A stretch of 64,000 nucleotides of DNA from Larimichthys crocea (Eukaryota > Chordata > Actinopteri > Sciaenidae): NCBI RefSeq assembly GCF_000972845.2, contig NW_020853564.1, positions 186,001-250,000 on the forward strand, written 5' to 3'. Within the stretch, counting starts at the first letter, position 1, and each line of letters begins with the position of its first letter. Made by a program: the position numbers and the translations under genes. The notes beneath the pieces are model-generated. The model did not search any database. It saw nothing but the letters and a program-made list of their open reading frames with translations, and was not told the origin of the DNA. Shown here in pieces: positions 1 through 11,900 of this stretch.

Positions 1-140
1 ATATACACAGCCTTTTTTGTTGTTTTTTTTTTACCCCTTGGATACTAACGTATTTTCTTTCAGTAAGTGAAGTGTGTACAAGGGGGTTAAATGCTTTATA
101 AACAAGAAAAAAAAATGACCACTATATATGTCACCGCCAA

Positions 141-1221
141 CTACTCGTCATCATCATCATAGTCGTCTTCCTCCTCCTCATCATCATCGTCGTCATCATC
201 ATCGTCATCCTCTACCTTCTTCTCTACCTTGGCCGGGGCTTTTGCTGCTGGTCCAGCACCTGCTTTAGTCTTTTGGCGATATGCTGCAACTTCCTGTGAT
301 TGAGGAATAAAAATATATTACTAAATACTTAGAGAGAGCAGCACAACATGAATTGAATCATCATTTGTAAAACATATAGTCCCTGGCAGCATCAATAAAG
401 CAGATTTCTTTACCTTCTCATATTTCTCCTTCAGTTTAGCGGCCTTCTTCTCAAAAGGCTGCTTGTCCTCAGAGGCGGTACCGTTCCACATCTCACCCAG
501 CCTCTTGGCGACCTCTCCAATGGTCAGTCCAGGAGCCTCGCCTTTCACCTTGGGGCGGAACTCTGAGCAAAAGATGAAGAAGGCAGATCTGGGGGGGAAG
601 GCAGGGAATTAATGAGTTTGTCATTTACACATCATAACATGTTTCATATTGTGTCTTTACTTTTTCTATTGCCAGCTGCTATAACGTAAAGTGTTGACAT
701 GGAGTACTTACGGAGGCCTCTTGGGGGCATTGGGGTCCTTGTACTTCTTCTTCTTGCCTCCCCTGGCTGGAACATAGCTCATCATCTCCCTCTCATAGCG
801 CGCCTTGTCCTGCCTAGCCAAGTCCTCAAACTTGCCCTTCTCCTTGTTGGACATTGTCTGAAAACAGAGGTAACTTGCTGAATAGACTGTTGTACTGTAA
901 GTGCTCCCTATGTTTGGAATCATCTTAGTTATTGCACACTGTGGGCATCTAAGAGCCATAACACGACAATAACTATATTCTATACTGATGTGCACCGATA
1001 ATGAGTGCCCTCTAGTAAATCCTCTGAAACAAAATTGGGAATTCAAATTTCAAGCTTATTCGTTTTTTCCTCACCTTCCATCGCTCGGAGCACTTCTTGG
1101 AAAACTCGGCAAAGTTGACTGAAGCATCAGGGTGCTTCTTCTTATGCTCCTCCCGGCAGGTCTGGACAAAATAGGCATAGGAGGACATCTTGCCCCTCGG
1201 CTTTCCTGGCTCTTTCCCCAT
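141..1221 (-). CDS. hmgb1: High mobility group box 1 (HMGB1)
   Basis: Nuclear DNA-bending protein that also acts as an extracellular alarmin. Coding exons on the minus strand are 1221-1075, 857-712, 588-414 and 293-141 (stop 143-141). Lengths 147, 146, 175 and 153 join in frame to 206 residues; human HMGB1 has 215. HMG box A covers about residues 8-78 and box B about 94-162, with the typical [11 protein letters not shown] and [20 protein letters not shown] stretches. The redox cysteines equivalent to human 23, 45 and 106 are at 22, 44 and 105. The last 22 residues are Asp/Glu only, except for one Tyr at 201. Each exon has consensus ends, for example a donor GTGAGG after 1075 and a CAG acceptor before 857. 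The Met start is fixed by the conserved [13 protein letters not shown] beginning. Neighbourhood with uspl1 supports hmgb1 over hmgb2 or hmgb3. I cannot tell which teleost copy (a or b) it is. The 3' UTR probably runs off the start of the window. Confidence 0.96.
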
Positions 1222-1479
1222 CCTGATGACTGTACCTGAAAACAGAGAGGTTTCGCATACAGGTTAGCTGCATCAAAACTGTTTTTATTTTATTGTTGGG
1301 GTGCATAGGCCAAAGTTCTACATCCCATACGCTTTGGAAACATCACACCCAAAAAGTAGTTTCCCGAAAATGTATTGTTTTATTAATTAAAAATAGATTA
1401 ATAAAAAAATTTTAATCTACAAATCTAATCTAGACTACATTTAGATTAGAAATAATGCATCCGTTTGTGGTTCTTACCC

Positions 1480-1774
1480 ACCTACCGCGCTCCTCTTGCA
1501 ATACAATGAGTATGTCTTTTTACTGGCCGCTGGTGTTGATACACTCCTGGAGTGACCCGCCCTCGCTGCTGTCAAACGGCACTAAGTTAGGACCCGTTAA
1601 CTCCGCTCGCTGAGATCAAACCGTGCAGCGCGGACGTAGCTAACGCGATGAAAATGACTTTATTTATTGATGCACTCTACACTGTGGCCTTTACATAAAA
1701 CTCAGTGGTCCGCGGTCAACTCCCATTTTGGTGCTTAAAAAAAAAAAAAAAAAGGGGCTCAACACATCGTTCCG

Positions 1775-1805
<31 letters not shown>

Positions 1806-3540
1806 AAATCACATAAAAACGTTCAAATTCAGATTTGCTTGCACGAATAAATCTTCTCGTTCTCATCAAAAGTGCAAAAGTTCCAAAAAAATGCAGCTGC
1901 ATAACATAAACAGCCCTGTGTGGGACTACAAGAGAGGACTTTTTTTAAAAACTCGTGTTTTTGGGGAAAAAACACCCTCAGAGCTCATCTGGAAGAAGAA
2001 CAGGCCTTCAGGAAAGCCCCCTTTTCATTCGTTTAATGTTTTCACCAAACAACCAACTTTGACACAAAAAAGACACAAATTACACATAAAGACGTATTTA
2101 TTGAAAATAAAACACTTCAAACTGCGATTCAGGCTGATTTAACAATCTTCATCTATTGCTCTTACTATCCTCTTATTCTGGAAAAAATGCTCCGGATATG
2201 TGGAAAACGTTTAAAACTGATATTTTTCCTATACATTTTCCTATTAAATGCTACTGTAACTCCCTGTTAAACTGCGTCGACCGGAGTAGTAATGGCGCAT
2301 AGGCTTTCGTTGAGGAAAAGGAGGTCAACAACGACGGCAATATTTCTTCTTCCATTTTGTGAGAATGCCTTCTTCATGAAAGAAAGTCCCCCTCAAATGT
2401 CTCCTCCCGCCTCCCAGTTCGCTTTGCAACTCGACAAATATGTCTCAAAAGCCGGCGATCTTGACAAAATATTTCCCCGATTGATTCCTATTGCACTAGC
2501 CGGTTTGTATAGTAATACATTGGGTCTGCACTGTGTCTATGAGCGGGCTGTGCTACTGACTTGGTTTCTATGAGCTCCTAATGGCCGCTCGTCTTCATCC
2601 ACTAACATGGAGAATATGGCTCCTTCTCTTTGTGTCAACGCACAGCCATTGCACTGCATGCAATAGAGGGCAGAGCGACCGCGGCGACCACTTCATTTCA
2701 AGCCCCGATTTAAAGGCTTTAGAAGTGTCGGAAAAATCTCGCAATGGTGTCGTTCGAATCACGAAAGGTTGAATTTTCTTTTGCCGTCGTTACATGCTAT
2801 AGTTACGGGTTTGTTTCTCCAGAAAACACGGTTAGAAAAAGTTGAACTCAACTGCGCCTCTGTCACTGGCTTCCCATTTGCCTCGCTGCCTTGCCTCCTA
2901 TGCGAATACAGTCAGCCATTACAGTAAAGCGCAGATCGTGAGGTAATTTTTTTCACAGTCTTGTCGGGAGAATTGCAGCAAACAAACACATGTCCGTGTG
3001 TATTTTGAAACGGTGTCTCTTTTTCTTATGTTTTTGGAAATTTTCGTGTTTGTATCAAAACCCGCACTCTTCACATGACAGGCATTCAGCTTCGCAATGC
3101 ACTGCAATGCCAATGGCTAGCTAACGGTGAGCCTTCTACCATTGTCGCTAACCGTGTTGTCCGCTAGACATTCCTGAATTTTTACGCGATAACTAGCGTT
3201 TGATTAGACTCCATTTTGTGAAAATGACACGACAGTAATATACAAAATTATTCGTATTTGACAAAATCGACGTTTTTCGTCGAATTTCGTCAAGGTTAAT
3301 ATTCATTTCTTCCTTTTAACAGAGCGTCTGGTCCACACTCCCAGGCAGGGTAATGTAATGTTACCTGCTAAGCGCCGTCTATTTTTTGTTGTTTTTGTTT
3401 TTTTTTACGGTTCCCCGCAATAAAATTATTTGCAAGCTGTTAAAGGTTTTACATTCGACTATGGCAAACAAGTAAGCAAGATATTTCTGAATGTTATCAG
3501 GTCATTTTCATCATTACGAACACTTAAAATTTCCGTGTGT
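1480..3540. other. hmgb1 5' intron / upstream region without coding signal
   Basis: If exon 1 ends at 3550, this is the first intron of hmgb1. It holds two long A-tracts (about 1737-1753 and 1777-1803) and moderately CpG-containing sequence. Open frames here are low-complexity (Lys-rich from the A-tracts) or lack similarity I recognise. No gene called. Confidence 0.5.
1737..1803. repeat. Paired poly(A) tracts
   Basis: Two runs of A (about 17 and 27 bases) are separated by about 23 bases of unique sequence. In hmgb1 orientation they are T-tracts. Confidence 0.9.
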
Positions 3541-3549
3541 GATACTTAC

Positions 3550-3760
3550 CTAGGGACTATCGCTGGATCTCAATGCTCTGCAATGGCTGTGTGTGAGGGA
3601 ACATAGGCGATACGCAGTGTCTTCAGTCTTCAGCTCTCTAACATTACTCTCGGCGGGGCTCGCACGCCATTGGCCAGCGCCCAGTCTGGCGCTCCCCCGA
3701 TTGGATGGAGGCTTTTCATTGTCCTAATAGAAGACGAGGTCTGATTGGCTACCTTTTGTG
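3550..3760 (-). promoter_or_regulatory. hmgb1: Candidate hmgb1 promoter and non-coding first exon
   Basis: Read on the minus strand, three CCAAT boxes (ATTGG on the plus strand near 3669, 3699 and 3743) lie in a fairly GC-rich stretch. About 100 bases further on is a very good splice donor (CTAG then GTAAGTATC; exon end 3550). This fits a TATA-less housekeeping promoter with a non-coding exon 1 spliced to the acceptor at 1236 just before the ATG exon (5' UTR starts 1235). A second donor-like site, GTAAGAACC after 1478, could end an alternative first exon. The promoter call is inference; the boxes and donor are visible. Confidence 0.55.
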
Positions 3761-4917
3761 AAACGTCACTGAAGTTTTCTGAGGCGCGTGGATACAAAAA
3801 TATTTCTGTCCGAGCATGCCGGAGCTGGTAGTAGTGTAGTGTGTTTGCCATAGTATTGAATTCACTACGTTGAACACAGTGTACAGTAGGCAAGTTAAAT
3901 GAATGAGACAACGTGGAGCGCTTGTAGTCAGTGAACCAGGCAGCCGTAAAATGCTGTGCGGTTGTGTTGGACGGGCTGTCCCCCTCTTCATCAACCACCT
4001 CTATTGTGCATTCTCTTCAATACACGTGAGCTTATTTGCAAATTATGACTTTGAAAATCAAAGAAATCAACATCGCGCGTTCACGTGTAAAAGACAGACG
4101 ACACGCTTGCTCATCCCATACGGGACAGTTAGGCACTGGATGGGATATTTTAAGGGATTTAGCTCCGAGTTATAGTGAAAACACAATAACTATACAGTTA
4201 ATGGGCTGCCTGTTAATTAATGTATAAGCCGCGTTTTTCAATTTCAGCACATTATTGAGAAAACATCATTGTACCGACTGTACCAAACAGTGTTTTCGTA
4301 GTCTCTCAGACAGTTATACATAATAATCACTGCATCAGGCCCTCCTTCAGTGCTATAGCTATGTTTACTTAGCCTGCAGTCCCTATCAATATATGGTATG
4401 GTAGTAGATGGTGGTAGTAGTAGATGGTATCAGGGTACATGCATTAAATAGGTGTGCTAGGCCTCCAGATTGATCATTTTTATTTTTCTCAGCACAGTTT
4501 TTCTCTCGTTTTTATATCCTTCATATACAGTAACTAATTGAAAGATGATAGTGTGCTCATCCCAATTAAAACCCAGACTTGAGCAGATCAAACAGCTGCT
4601 GTTCAGTTTAAGCCAAAGTCAGTGTATATATCAGTTTATAGCTATAAGAGAGGAATGTGGCACTCATTAAGTTCTACAGGAAATATTTTTCACAAGTGAA
4701 CTATTTGGCCTGCTGTTCTGCAATACTGTATGAGCTATTGTTTATAGCACTCCTATAGATATAACAGGTCTCTGTGTTAGCCTCATAGCAGTGGGATTAT
4801 CACTCACAACCATCATTGCTCTGTGCAATGAAGTGGTTCAAGCCCTAAAATGACAATAAATTGGAAAAAGAGAACAATGAGGAATTCACTGTCATGCAAC
4901 CCACTGTTGCCAGACAT

Positions 4918-5006
4918 ATTATATAAACAGATTGGGGCTTTTGAAGCATTTCATAGTTCTTTTTATATAAACAGATTGGGGCTTTTGAAGCATTTCATAG
5001 TTCTTT
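4918..5006. repeat. Tandem duplication, period 44 bp, two copies
   Basis: The unit containing ACAGATTGGGGCTTTTGAAG appears twice, at 4927 and 4971, with essentially identical sequence, so the duplication is recent. Confidence 0.9.
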
Positions 5007-6399
5007 TTTTAAATTTTTTAATGAAATTGCAAGTTCTATTTGTCCAATTTATTAACTAATATTTGACTAATACTAACAATATGCTCCTATTTGATCATTT
5101 TGATCATTTGATTATACAGATTACCATACAGAATGTATAATATAGCTAATTGTGACTTAAGTCTGACAGTGTTTCCACCTTTTTTCCTCTCATATGTTTC
5201 TAATACAAACTCAAACCACATTTAGCTGTGCTGCTGTCAAGTCAAACAGTTTGCTCATTAGGTGATGAGATGTCAAGAGATGTCAAGAGGTGATGTGATT
5301 GTGTATTTGTTTGTTTGTTTGTTTGTTTGATCAACAACAAATTTTGAAATCAAGTTTGCTGTGTACCTTCATGCTATATTAAAGAACCCTAAAGAGTCTA
5401 ATGACCCTGTGCTCTAGCGCCACCATCAGACAAAGATTAGAATTTGTTTAAAGAGTCCATCTCCTATGCACAGTCTCCCTACAGTTCCTTCTGAGCAGTA
5501 ATATACAGAAACTAAACCTGTGGTGCACTAATTGAACATAAGTAAGGGTTGAGGACTTAAACTCACATGTACAAGTTTTTTGCTTAGATTTGCTTTTCTA
5601 CTAGAATACTGATTTTTGTATTTTATTTTATTTTTTTGAGCTAGTGACCTGAGCTCTAGCGCCACCTATAGGCAAATCCTTCACATACAGACAGAGTAGA
5701 AATGGGCATCCAGACTAGACCAGACTACTACTAAATTTCAGGACAATGACTCAGACTGTGAAAATGCCTTCCTCAAGCTGACTGGCTTACTTTTCTCAAA
5801 ATGGAGCTAATGAAACTATCTGACTTTAAATGCTCGTCTGTGTTTTAAATGTGGTGGTGGGGGGTGGGGTGCTATAATAAGGAAACATTATGATTTGCAA
5901 AATGTAGTCACATGCAATCTGAAGATAACACTATAATCATATGTGCCTCAGAAATTATTAATGATTTTTATATGCAGTTAATGAGGAGATGGATGTCTAA
6001 TGAATATGCTCATGCTTTTATAGCAGCTAATATAGAAACAAAGAAAAATGGCTGACAGAGTTTATTCTCATCCTTGAATTAAGAAAGGGAAGGGTGAACT
6101 GATTCCAAATGCCAATCACAACCCAGACTCAGGCCACATGTCTGCCTGTGATGCTGCCCGTCTGTGTCTCATTTTGCATCAGGAGATGCCACGGCAGAAA
6201 GCTATAGCCCGCTCATGTGGCTAGGAGGCAGCTGGTTTATGCATTCTAATGAGCACTCCCTGGGAAAAATATGCAAATTCATTTTGTCATCAAGAGGAAA
6301 ATAGAGGACAGGAGAGCAGCAGATACAGGAGGGGCTTAAGGGAGGAGGGCACATGCGAGAGGCGGGATTGGGTGGAGGCAAATCTGTGTGTTCATGTCT

Positions 6400-6401
<2 letters not shown>

Positions 6402-6432
<31 letters not shown>
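6402..6432. repeat. TG microsatellite
   Basis: Uninterrupted (GT)n followed by GGATGGGTGGGTGGG. Confidence 0.95.
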
Positions 6433-6433
<1 letters not shown>

Positions 6434-7059
6434 ATGGGTGGGTGGGTTGGGGGATACAAGAGCAGGAGGTGTGAGAGCTGGATAGAACCAGAGTGAGGGA
6501 CATATGTATCCCCCATCCCACCCCCATCCCAACCAACTCCACCCTTCCACTTCTCAAGAAGCCACACACACTAGGTCTACAAAACAAACAAATAGATATA
6601 GTCATCTGTATTAAACCAACAAACAAATAATCTACACACCAAACGTGGAAGACATTTATACAGGCCACATCTCCAAATAGGAGGATGTCTAGGGATTTAC
6701 ACTTCAGTATATCTGAAACAGCAGAACAGAAAATTAGGTTAATCAGTTGAAATCATCACTTTGGTCTTAAATAAACGTTTCTTTGTGGCTGGGTCTGGTT
6801 GGTTTGTTGTCGGTCTGTTTCATATCAGTTTGAAATGGATCAGTTCTGATGAACTCAAACAAGTTTAAAACCACTGTGCAATTTGCAACCTGCTTTTAAG
6901 CTCTTTCTATATTAAGCTCTTACTTTATTTTAATAAAGGTTTATATTTCCTTTCTAAAATGATGATTTTGAATAGCCCTACATGAAATAATAATTACTTA
7001 GGACTATTTCAATTCATAGATATAATAAAAAATAATGAATACCTTGCGTGTATTAAAAG

Positions 7060-7520
7060 AGAACTTCTTTTAACGCGTTCGTGTTCTCGCAGTGACTGGC
7101 AGTGGTTTGACGATCTCCTCTATGAACAGAGATAGCCGATGGGTTCAGCTGCTGCAGTTCACTCAAACTACCGAGAGGGGGCCAGCGGGGACGACAAAGG
7201 CCGCTGCACACGCGCCCGGCGAGCGGAAAAAGAACGTTTGTGACACGAACTGGCAGAAGGATGCACATGGAGCCTGTCCACAGGCTGAGCTCCACACATT
7301 CAGCCCCCCGACGATGGACTTCGCCGGTTATAGTCGTAATATAATCTCTGATTTAAATTTGGTGTCGGTACGTATCGGTTTTTCTTCACCATAACTGAAC
7401 ATTTGAGTCTGCGCCGCCGGGAAGAGTTTCCCGGCTTTAGGCTAATGGCTAGCATGCTAGCCGCCAGGTGCAGCGGTTCATACTGTAGTTAGCACTTAGC
7501 TTCATTAACGTCTATCAGAG
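7060..7520 (+). promoter_or_regulatory. uspl1: Candidate uspl1 promoter / 5' UTR exon
   Basis: CpG content rises sharply here compared with the AT-rich spacer (several CGCG and CCGCCGGG motifs). A donor-like TCG|GTACGT lies at about 7368, and another GTAAGT at about 7522. The uspl1 start codon lies 1.5 kb downstream in an exon that may have its own acceptor (TTTCTCCTCAG near 8931). An upstream non-coding exon is therefore plausible but unproven. The open frame through this stretch has no similarity I recognise. Confidence 0.4.
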
Positions 7521-7705
7521 CAGTAAGTGTGACGGCTTTAAAAAGAAGTCATTGTACCCGTAATGCATTAGTTGGGTAATGGTACACACCCGCTTATAAG
7601 GACTATATAACTTCCTCCTGAAGTTTGTGTATTTTTGTTTTAGCTGCACGCGCTCGTGTCTCTGTGTATTATTAATCCTAACGCGTTTGAAACGTTTGTT
7701 CTGTG

Positions 7706-7750
7706 TTGATATAATGTTTCCCAGTGTTGATATAATGTTTCCCAGTGTTG
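7706..7750. repeat. Short tandem duplication (about 22-bp unit)
   Basis: The unit with TGTTGATATAATGTTTCCCA occurs twice in a row. Confidence 0.85.
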
Positions 7751-8996
7751 AACGCTCACACTCTGTGTTCGAGGTCAGGTGGCTGAGTGAGTAGTTTCTC
7801 GGTGAACCCACGTGTGAGCCTGCAAACATAGTCTCATGTGGAGGCACAGGGGAACTGTTGATGCAAAGGAATATGCATAATGCTTATAACATGAAAAAAA
7901 AAAAAACCTTTTGCACAACAACCAAAACTGTGTGTGACAAATGGTGGATAGTATGGATCACATCATTCTGATGCAGTGAATGAAACACCGGACAGATTAA
8001 AGTGATAGTTGTGTGTTTTGAAGTGGAGCTGTATGAGGTGCTTGTGCATAGACATTGTGTTACTTCCACTTGACAGCAGTCATTGCAGCTTGATGGAGTA
8101 GAGCTATGCACGGCTGTGGACAGGAGCATGAGAAACACTTATTTTAACTGCATAAAAAGGCCTTCAAGGCTCAAGTGGATGCTCTTTAAAAATAATTTGT
8201 ACTGCTTTACTTTGACAGCCTTTTTCTTTCCACTGGCACTATCCATAGAACTTCCACAGTCCTACTTATAAGTCCAACTGCACTTTGCACTGTATTAAGC
8301 TACACTGAGACAGGATCAAGCGCTGTAGTGAATCACCACAAGGTTGTGCGGCGGAGGGTGGGGGTGGGATGAGGTGGGGGTGCTGGTAGAGTATGAGAGT
8401 CCTAGTCCATGACTCCAGCTGACTGGCGAGGTTTGACCCAGCGTTTTTCCAAAAGTTGGATCCGACTCAACTTGCTCTGCTCGGGTAGCTGCATTTTTTT
8501 TGGCAGACACCCCTGCAGCTCGCACCACCGCAGCCAAGATGGACGACCATCCCCACTCAAATGAATGGAAAAACGTGTGTTCACGCCACAGTGCCTGATC
8601 CTGTCTGAATGCGTTTTACCGCAGATCAGCTGTGTGGCTAAAATCCGTTTTTCTGCTGACCGTGTCCACAGGAGAGTATAGATCTGCTGGTATCTGTCTA
8701 CTTCTCCAAACTCTGACTACGCATAAATTACTCACAACTCCACTTCAGAATACCCAAACAATCTTTATACTTTATTACATGGTTGGAAAAAAATGGATCC
8801 AGAGATATTAAAGGGAAACTTGTCACTGCATAAACAATTTAGAAAAAAAACAGCAAACAAATTTCTATGCACTTTTGTAACTTGTAGGCATTTAGTAATG
8901 TGGCCTGTGTGGTGATGTATGTTTCTCCTCAGCCCCTTCGGAGGTGAGCCGGCTTGCAGTGACATGGTAATATTTTGTGAATGGCACCGGACAGCT

Positions 8997-11900
8997 ATGG
9001 ACCAGAAGAGCAGGAGCGGTGAAGACACTGGTTTGGGGGCTTTGGCCTCACCACTGGTGGGGTATTTGGGAAAAGTCAGTAGAGCTCCTGTTTTCCTCTC
9101 GCTGTTGTCACTTGCGCAAAGCTGAATTGAATTTGAAAAATACTGTGACTGAGCAGTACCAATCCAAAATCAACAAAAAAAAAGGAAATCTTGTAAAAGG
9201 CGAAAGTTTTTTGGTTTGAAGCTCGTTTGAACTCAAATATTGTAAAATATAACATGAGTGTACTACATGGAATGTTTTCTATCTATTTGAAACAAAAGAG
9301 TGGTTCACTTTGAAGTTTCAGGTCCTTTTTATACTGAACACCTACTGATTCTGATAAAACTCCTCTTCACCACCTCAAACTCACTCACACTGATGTTGAG
9401 CAGCATTAAGCTACCATGAACAGTTTGTTGTTTACTTGTATGCTTCAGATCTGCAAGGTAAATCAAGTAAAACCTTCCTAGTCTTCTTTTTTACTGTAAT
9501 GCATGTGCACATGTACATGTATGCTAAAATGAGACTGAAGTTGATTTACACGCATGTCAAAAAAATGAGATCAATCTTGTTCCTTAGAACTGTGCAAGTC
9601 TTTATTCATTTCATGTTCATCTTAATGTTTTTTTTGTTTTTTTTTAAAGGTTCAGGAAAGAGCGGCTTTACTGGAGTATTGTCCGTGGTGTACTTCAAAG
9701 GGCTTGATCTATGCTCTGCGCTCTTACCGCATTAACCTCCAGGAGTCAATCATCCTCTGCACAAACCCACAGGTCAGTCTCAGTACTGTTGTGACAAACA
9801 TCGATCCAATGGAACATGTTTCACGTCTGCTTGCTTCTGTGTTAACATGTCCATGTTCATTCCCCCACAGTGCCTTTTCCCTCTGGTCAGCCGGCCCCTG
9901 GAAGATGTTTTGGCTAGCTTGGTTCCTGTGGAGCTCACTGTCGGGAACAAAAGAAAGAATGCCTTGGCACTGGAAAAGGAAGAGCTCATTAAACCTGCAC
10001 GCAAACGTCTGCGATCAAGTGAACTCGACACTCTTGGGACACAAAGTATTACTGACACAGTTATCAGCCAAACAGAGCATGATGCTGTAACCTTTGTCAG
10101 TAATGGCCAGTGTGCTGCACCCAAGACAGATGGTGAAAAGGTAAATGGATATCACACGGATTCTCTAGTTTCAGGGACAACAGGATGGAAATCGCTACAA
10201 GACGAGGATGATGTTCTGGACGAGGAACCAGAGAATCCTGCTCCTGCAGATGGTCTTGCTCTTCCTACATGCTCGGTCTCAGCTGGACACCTGCAGTCCT
10301 TATCAGATACCTTGTTGACCAATGGGGACGAGACTGTGCGCTCTCCTGGTGGTGCTCTTGGAATATCAACGGTACAGGATGACTTCAGCCAGGCGAAGAG
10401 TCTTCCTGAGGCACTTAACAAACCCTCCATTTGCAGTCAGTCCTTTTTCACAAATGAGGACATTCGTTCAGCTGAAATCAATAGTCCATCACCTCGGCAC
10501 AATGAGCAGACAGCAAGGTTAGGACAGAAATCACCGGCTGCAGACATCACCACATGTAAAGACACGCGAGTCAGTAAATCAGAAACCGAGGCTTTGTCCT
10601 CTACCACGAGAACAAAGCCGGAGGAGCTCGTGCCCATTCCCAGTCAGCTTTTCTGGAGGAACAGCAACCACCTGTGCTGGTTAGACTCACTGCTTGTCGC
10701 TTTGGTGAACTGTAAGAGCTTGAGAAAGTGTAAACCTAAAGATGAGCCTCAGCAGTCGTCTGTCTGGCGACTGATAAGAGAATATGAAGACATCTGTGCT
10801 GAGCTCCAAGTCCATCAGCAGTCTGGCAGAGGTAGGTTTTTTTATTTTGTAGTATTGCATCTAGAACAGAAAGTTAGTGATATTATGCTTCCTCTTTGAG
10901 TCAAGTCAGCCTTTGCTGAGTCAACTATTTTCTAACTTTCTGTTAGGGTGTAACAATTATCCACAGTTCAACTGGTGTCTCTGTGTTTTAAGTTAGGTGT
11001 GAGGTTGAATAAGAAAAAACAGAGTAAAACACTTTCTGTTTTCTTTTTTAAACCACTCTACTACAATTCAGCTACAAGTAAACTAAAACAAATACATAAC
11101 TGCCTAGGTTTGTGCTGGTTTATAGAGCTAATAAACAATGATCATATGCTGGTTCAATGATCAATGTTTGATCATATGCTCTGATCCTGTAACATTGACC
11201 ACATATCCTCAGAGATAAACACTTCTGTATTGTTACCTTCTGAATCTGCAGTAAGAGGCTTAGGCTCATCTCTTTCATCAGCACATTGGGTTACCCTTTA
11301 TGACTTAAGATGAACATTCGCCCACAGTTTGCCACTAATCTTTTTTTGTTTTACACTTTTTAATAACCAGGAAACACTTCCATGCAGTGGACCAGTGACA
11401 CTTCATCAGCTTAGTTGACTAGCATGCTACAAACACGTTTACTACCATGACACATAAGACAAAAATAAGTATCAATTCCGTGGACATTTGCATCGCCGTT
11501 TCAGTCATGGTTTCAGAAGTTACGCCCTGACTTTCTTACTTTCTGAACCTCTGGTGACAGTTCCCATGCAGATTGATTTGGTGTCATCTGTGATTGATTC
11601 GATTGTTGAAGATTTGACATTGGATTTTTCAGTTCTTGGAACATAGATTCAAATTGATTTGCAGTACTTAAACCTAAATTCGCAAAAGTGCAGGATTATT
11701 AACAGCGAGCTATTAATGAATCATGACCAAGAGGTTTTAGGGTGGAACCCCTTACAGTCGTTCTCAGATACAAACAACGGCTAGTCTTATAAAATACACA
11801 TCTGTAACAAAATATCCTGATCCTGAACAATAATACACCCCAACAATAAAACAATACCCTTTAAAAAAGACACGGCACACATCAGTGACATTATAATAAC

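Larger units (their letters stand above)
3770..7050. other. Intergenic spacer hmgb1-uspl1
   Basis: AT-rich spacer between two divergent genes. It holds a 44-bp tandem duplication near 4.9 kb, a short TTTG run at about 5308-5328, and a TG microsatellite at 6402-6432. I see no conserved coding frame. Confidence 0.7.

Noticed and set aside
1705..2142. Long Lys-rich open frame upstream of hmgb1
   Set aside because: Created by the A-tracts; no domain, no splice context, and it lies within the probable hmgb1 first intron on the opposite strand.
6202..6668. His/Thr-rich frames near the TG microsatellite
   Set aside because: Low-complexity translation of the microsatellite on the minus strand.
9436..9735. 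Frame overlapping uspl1 exon 2
   Set aside because: Different reading frame from the conserved VQERAALLEYCPWC exon; a shadow.
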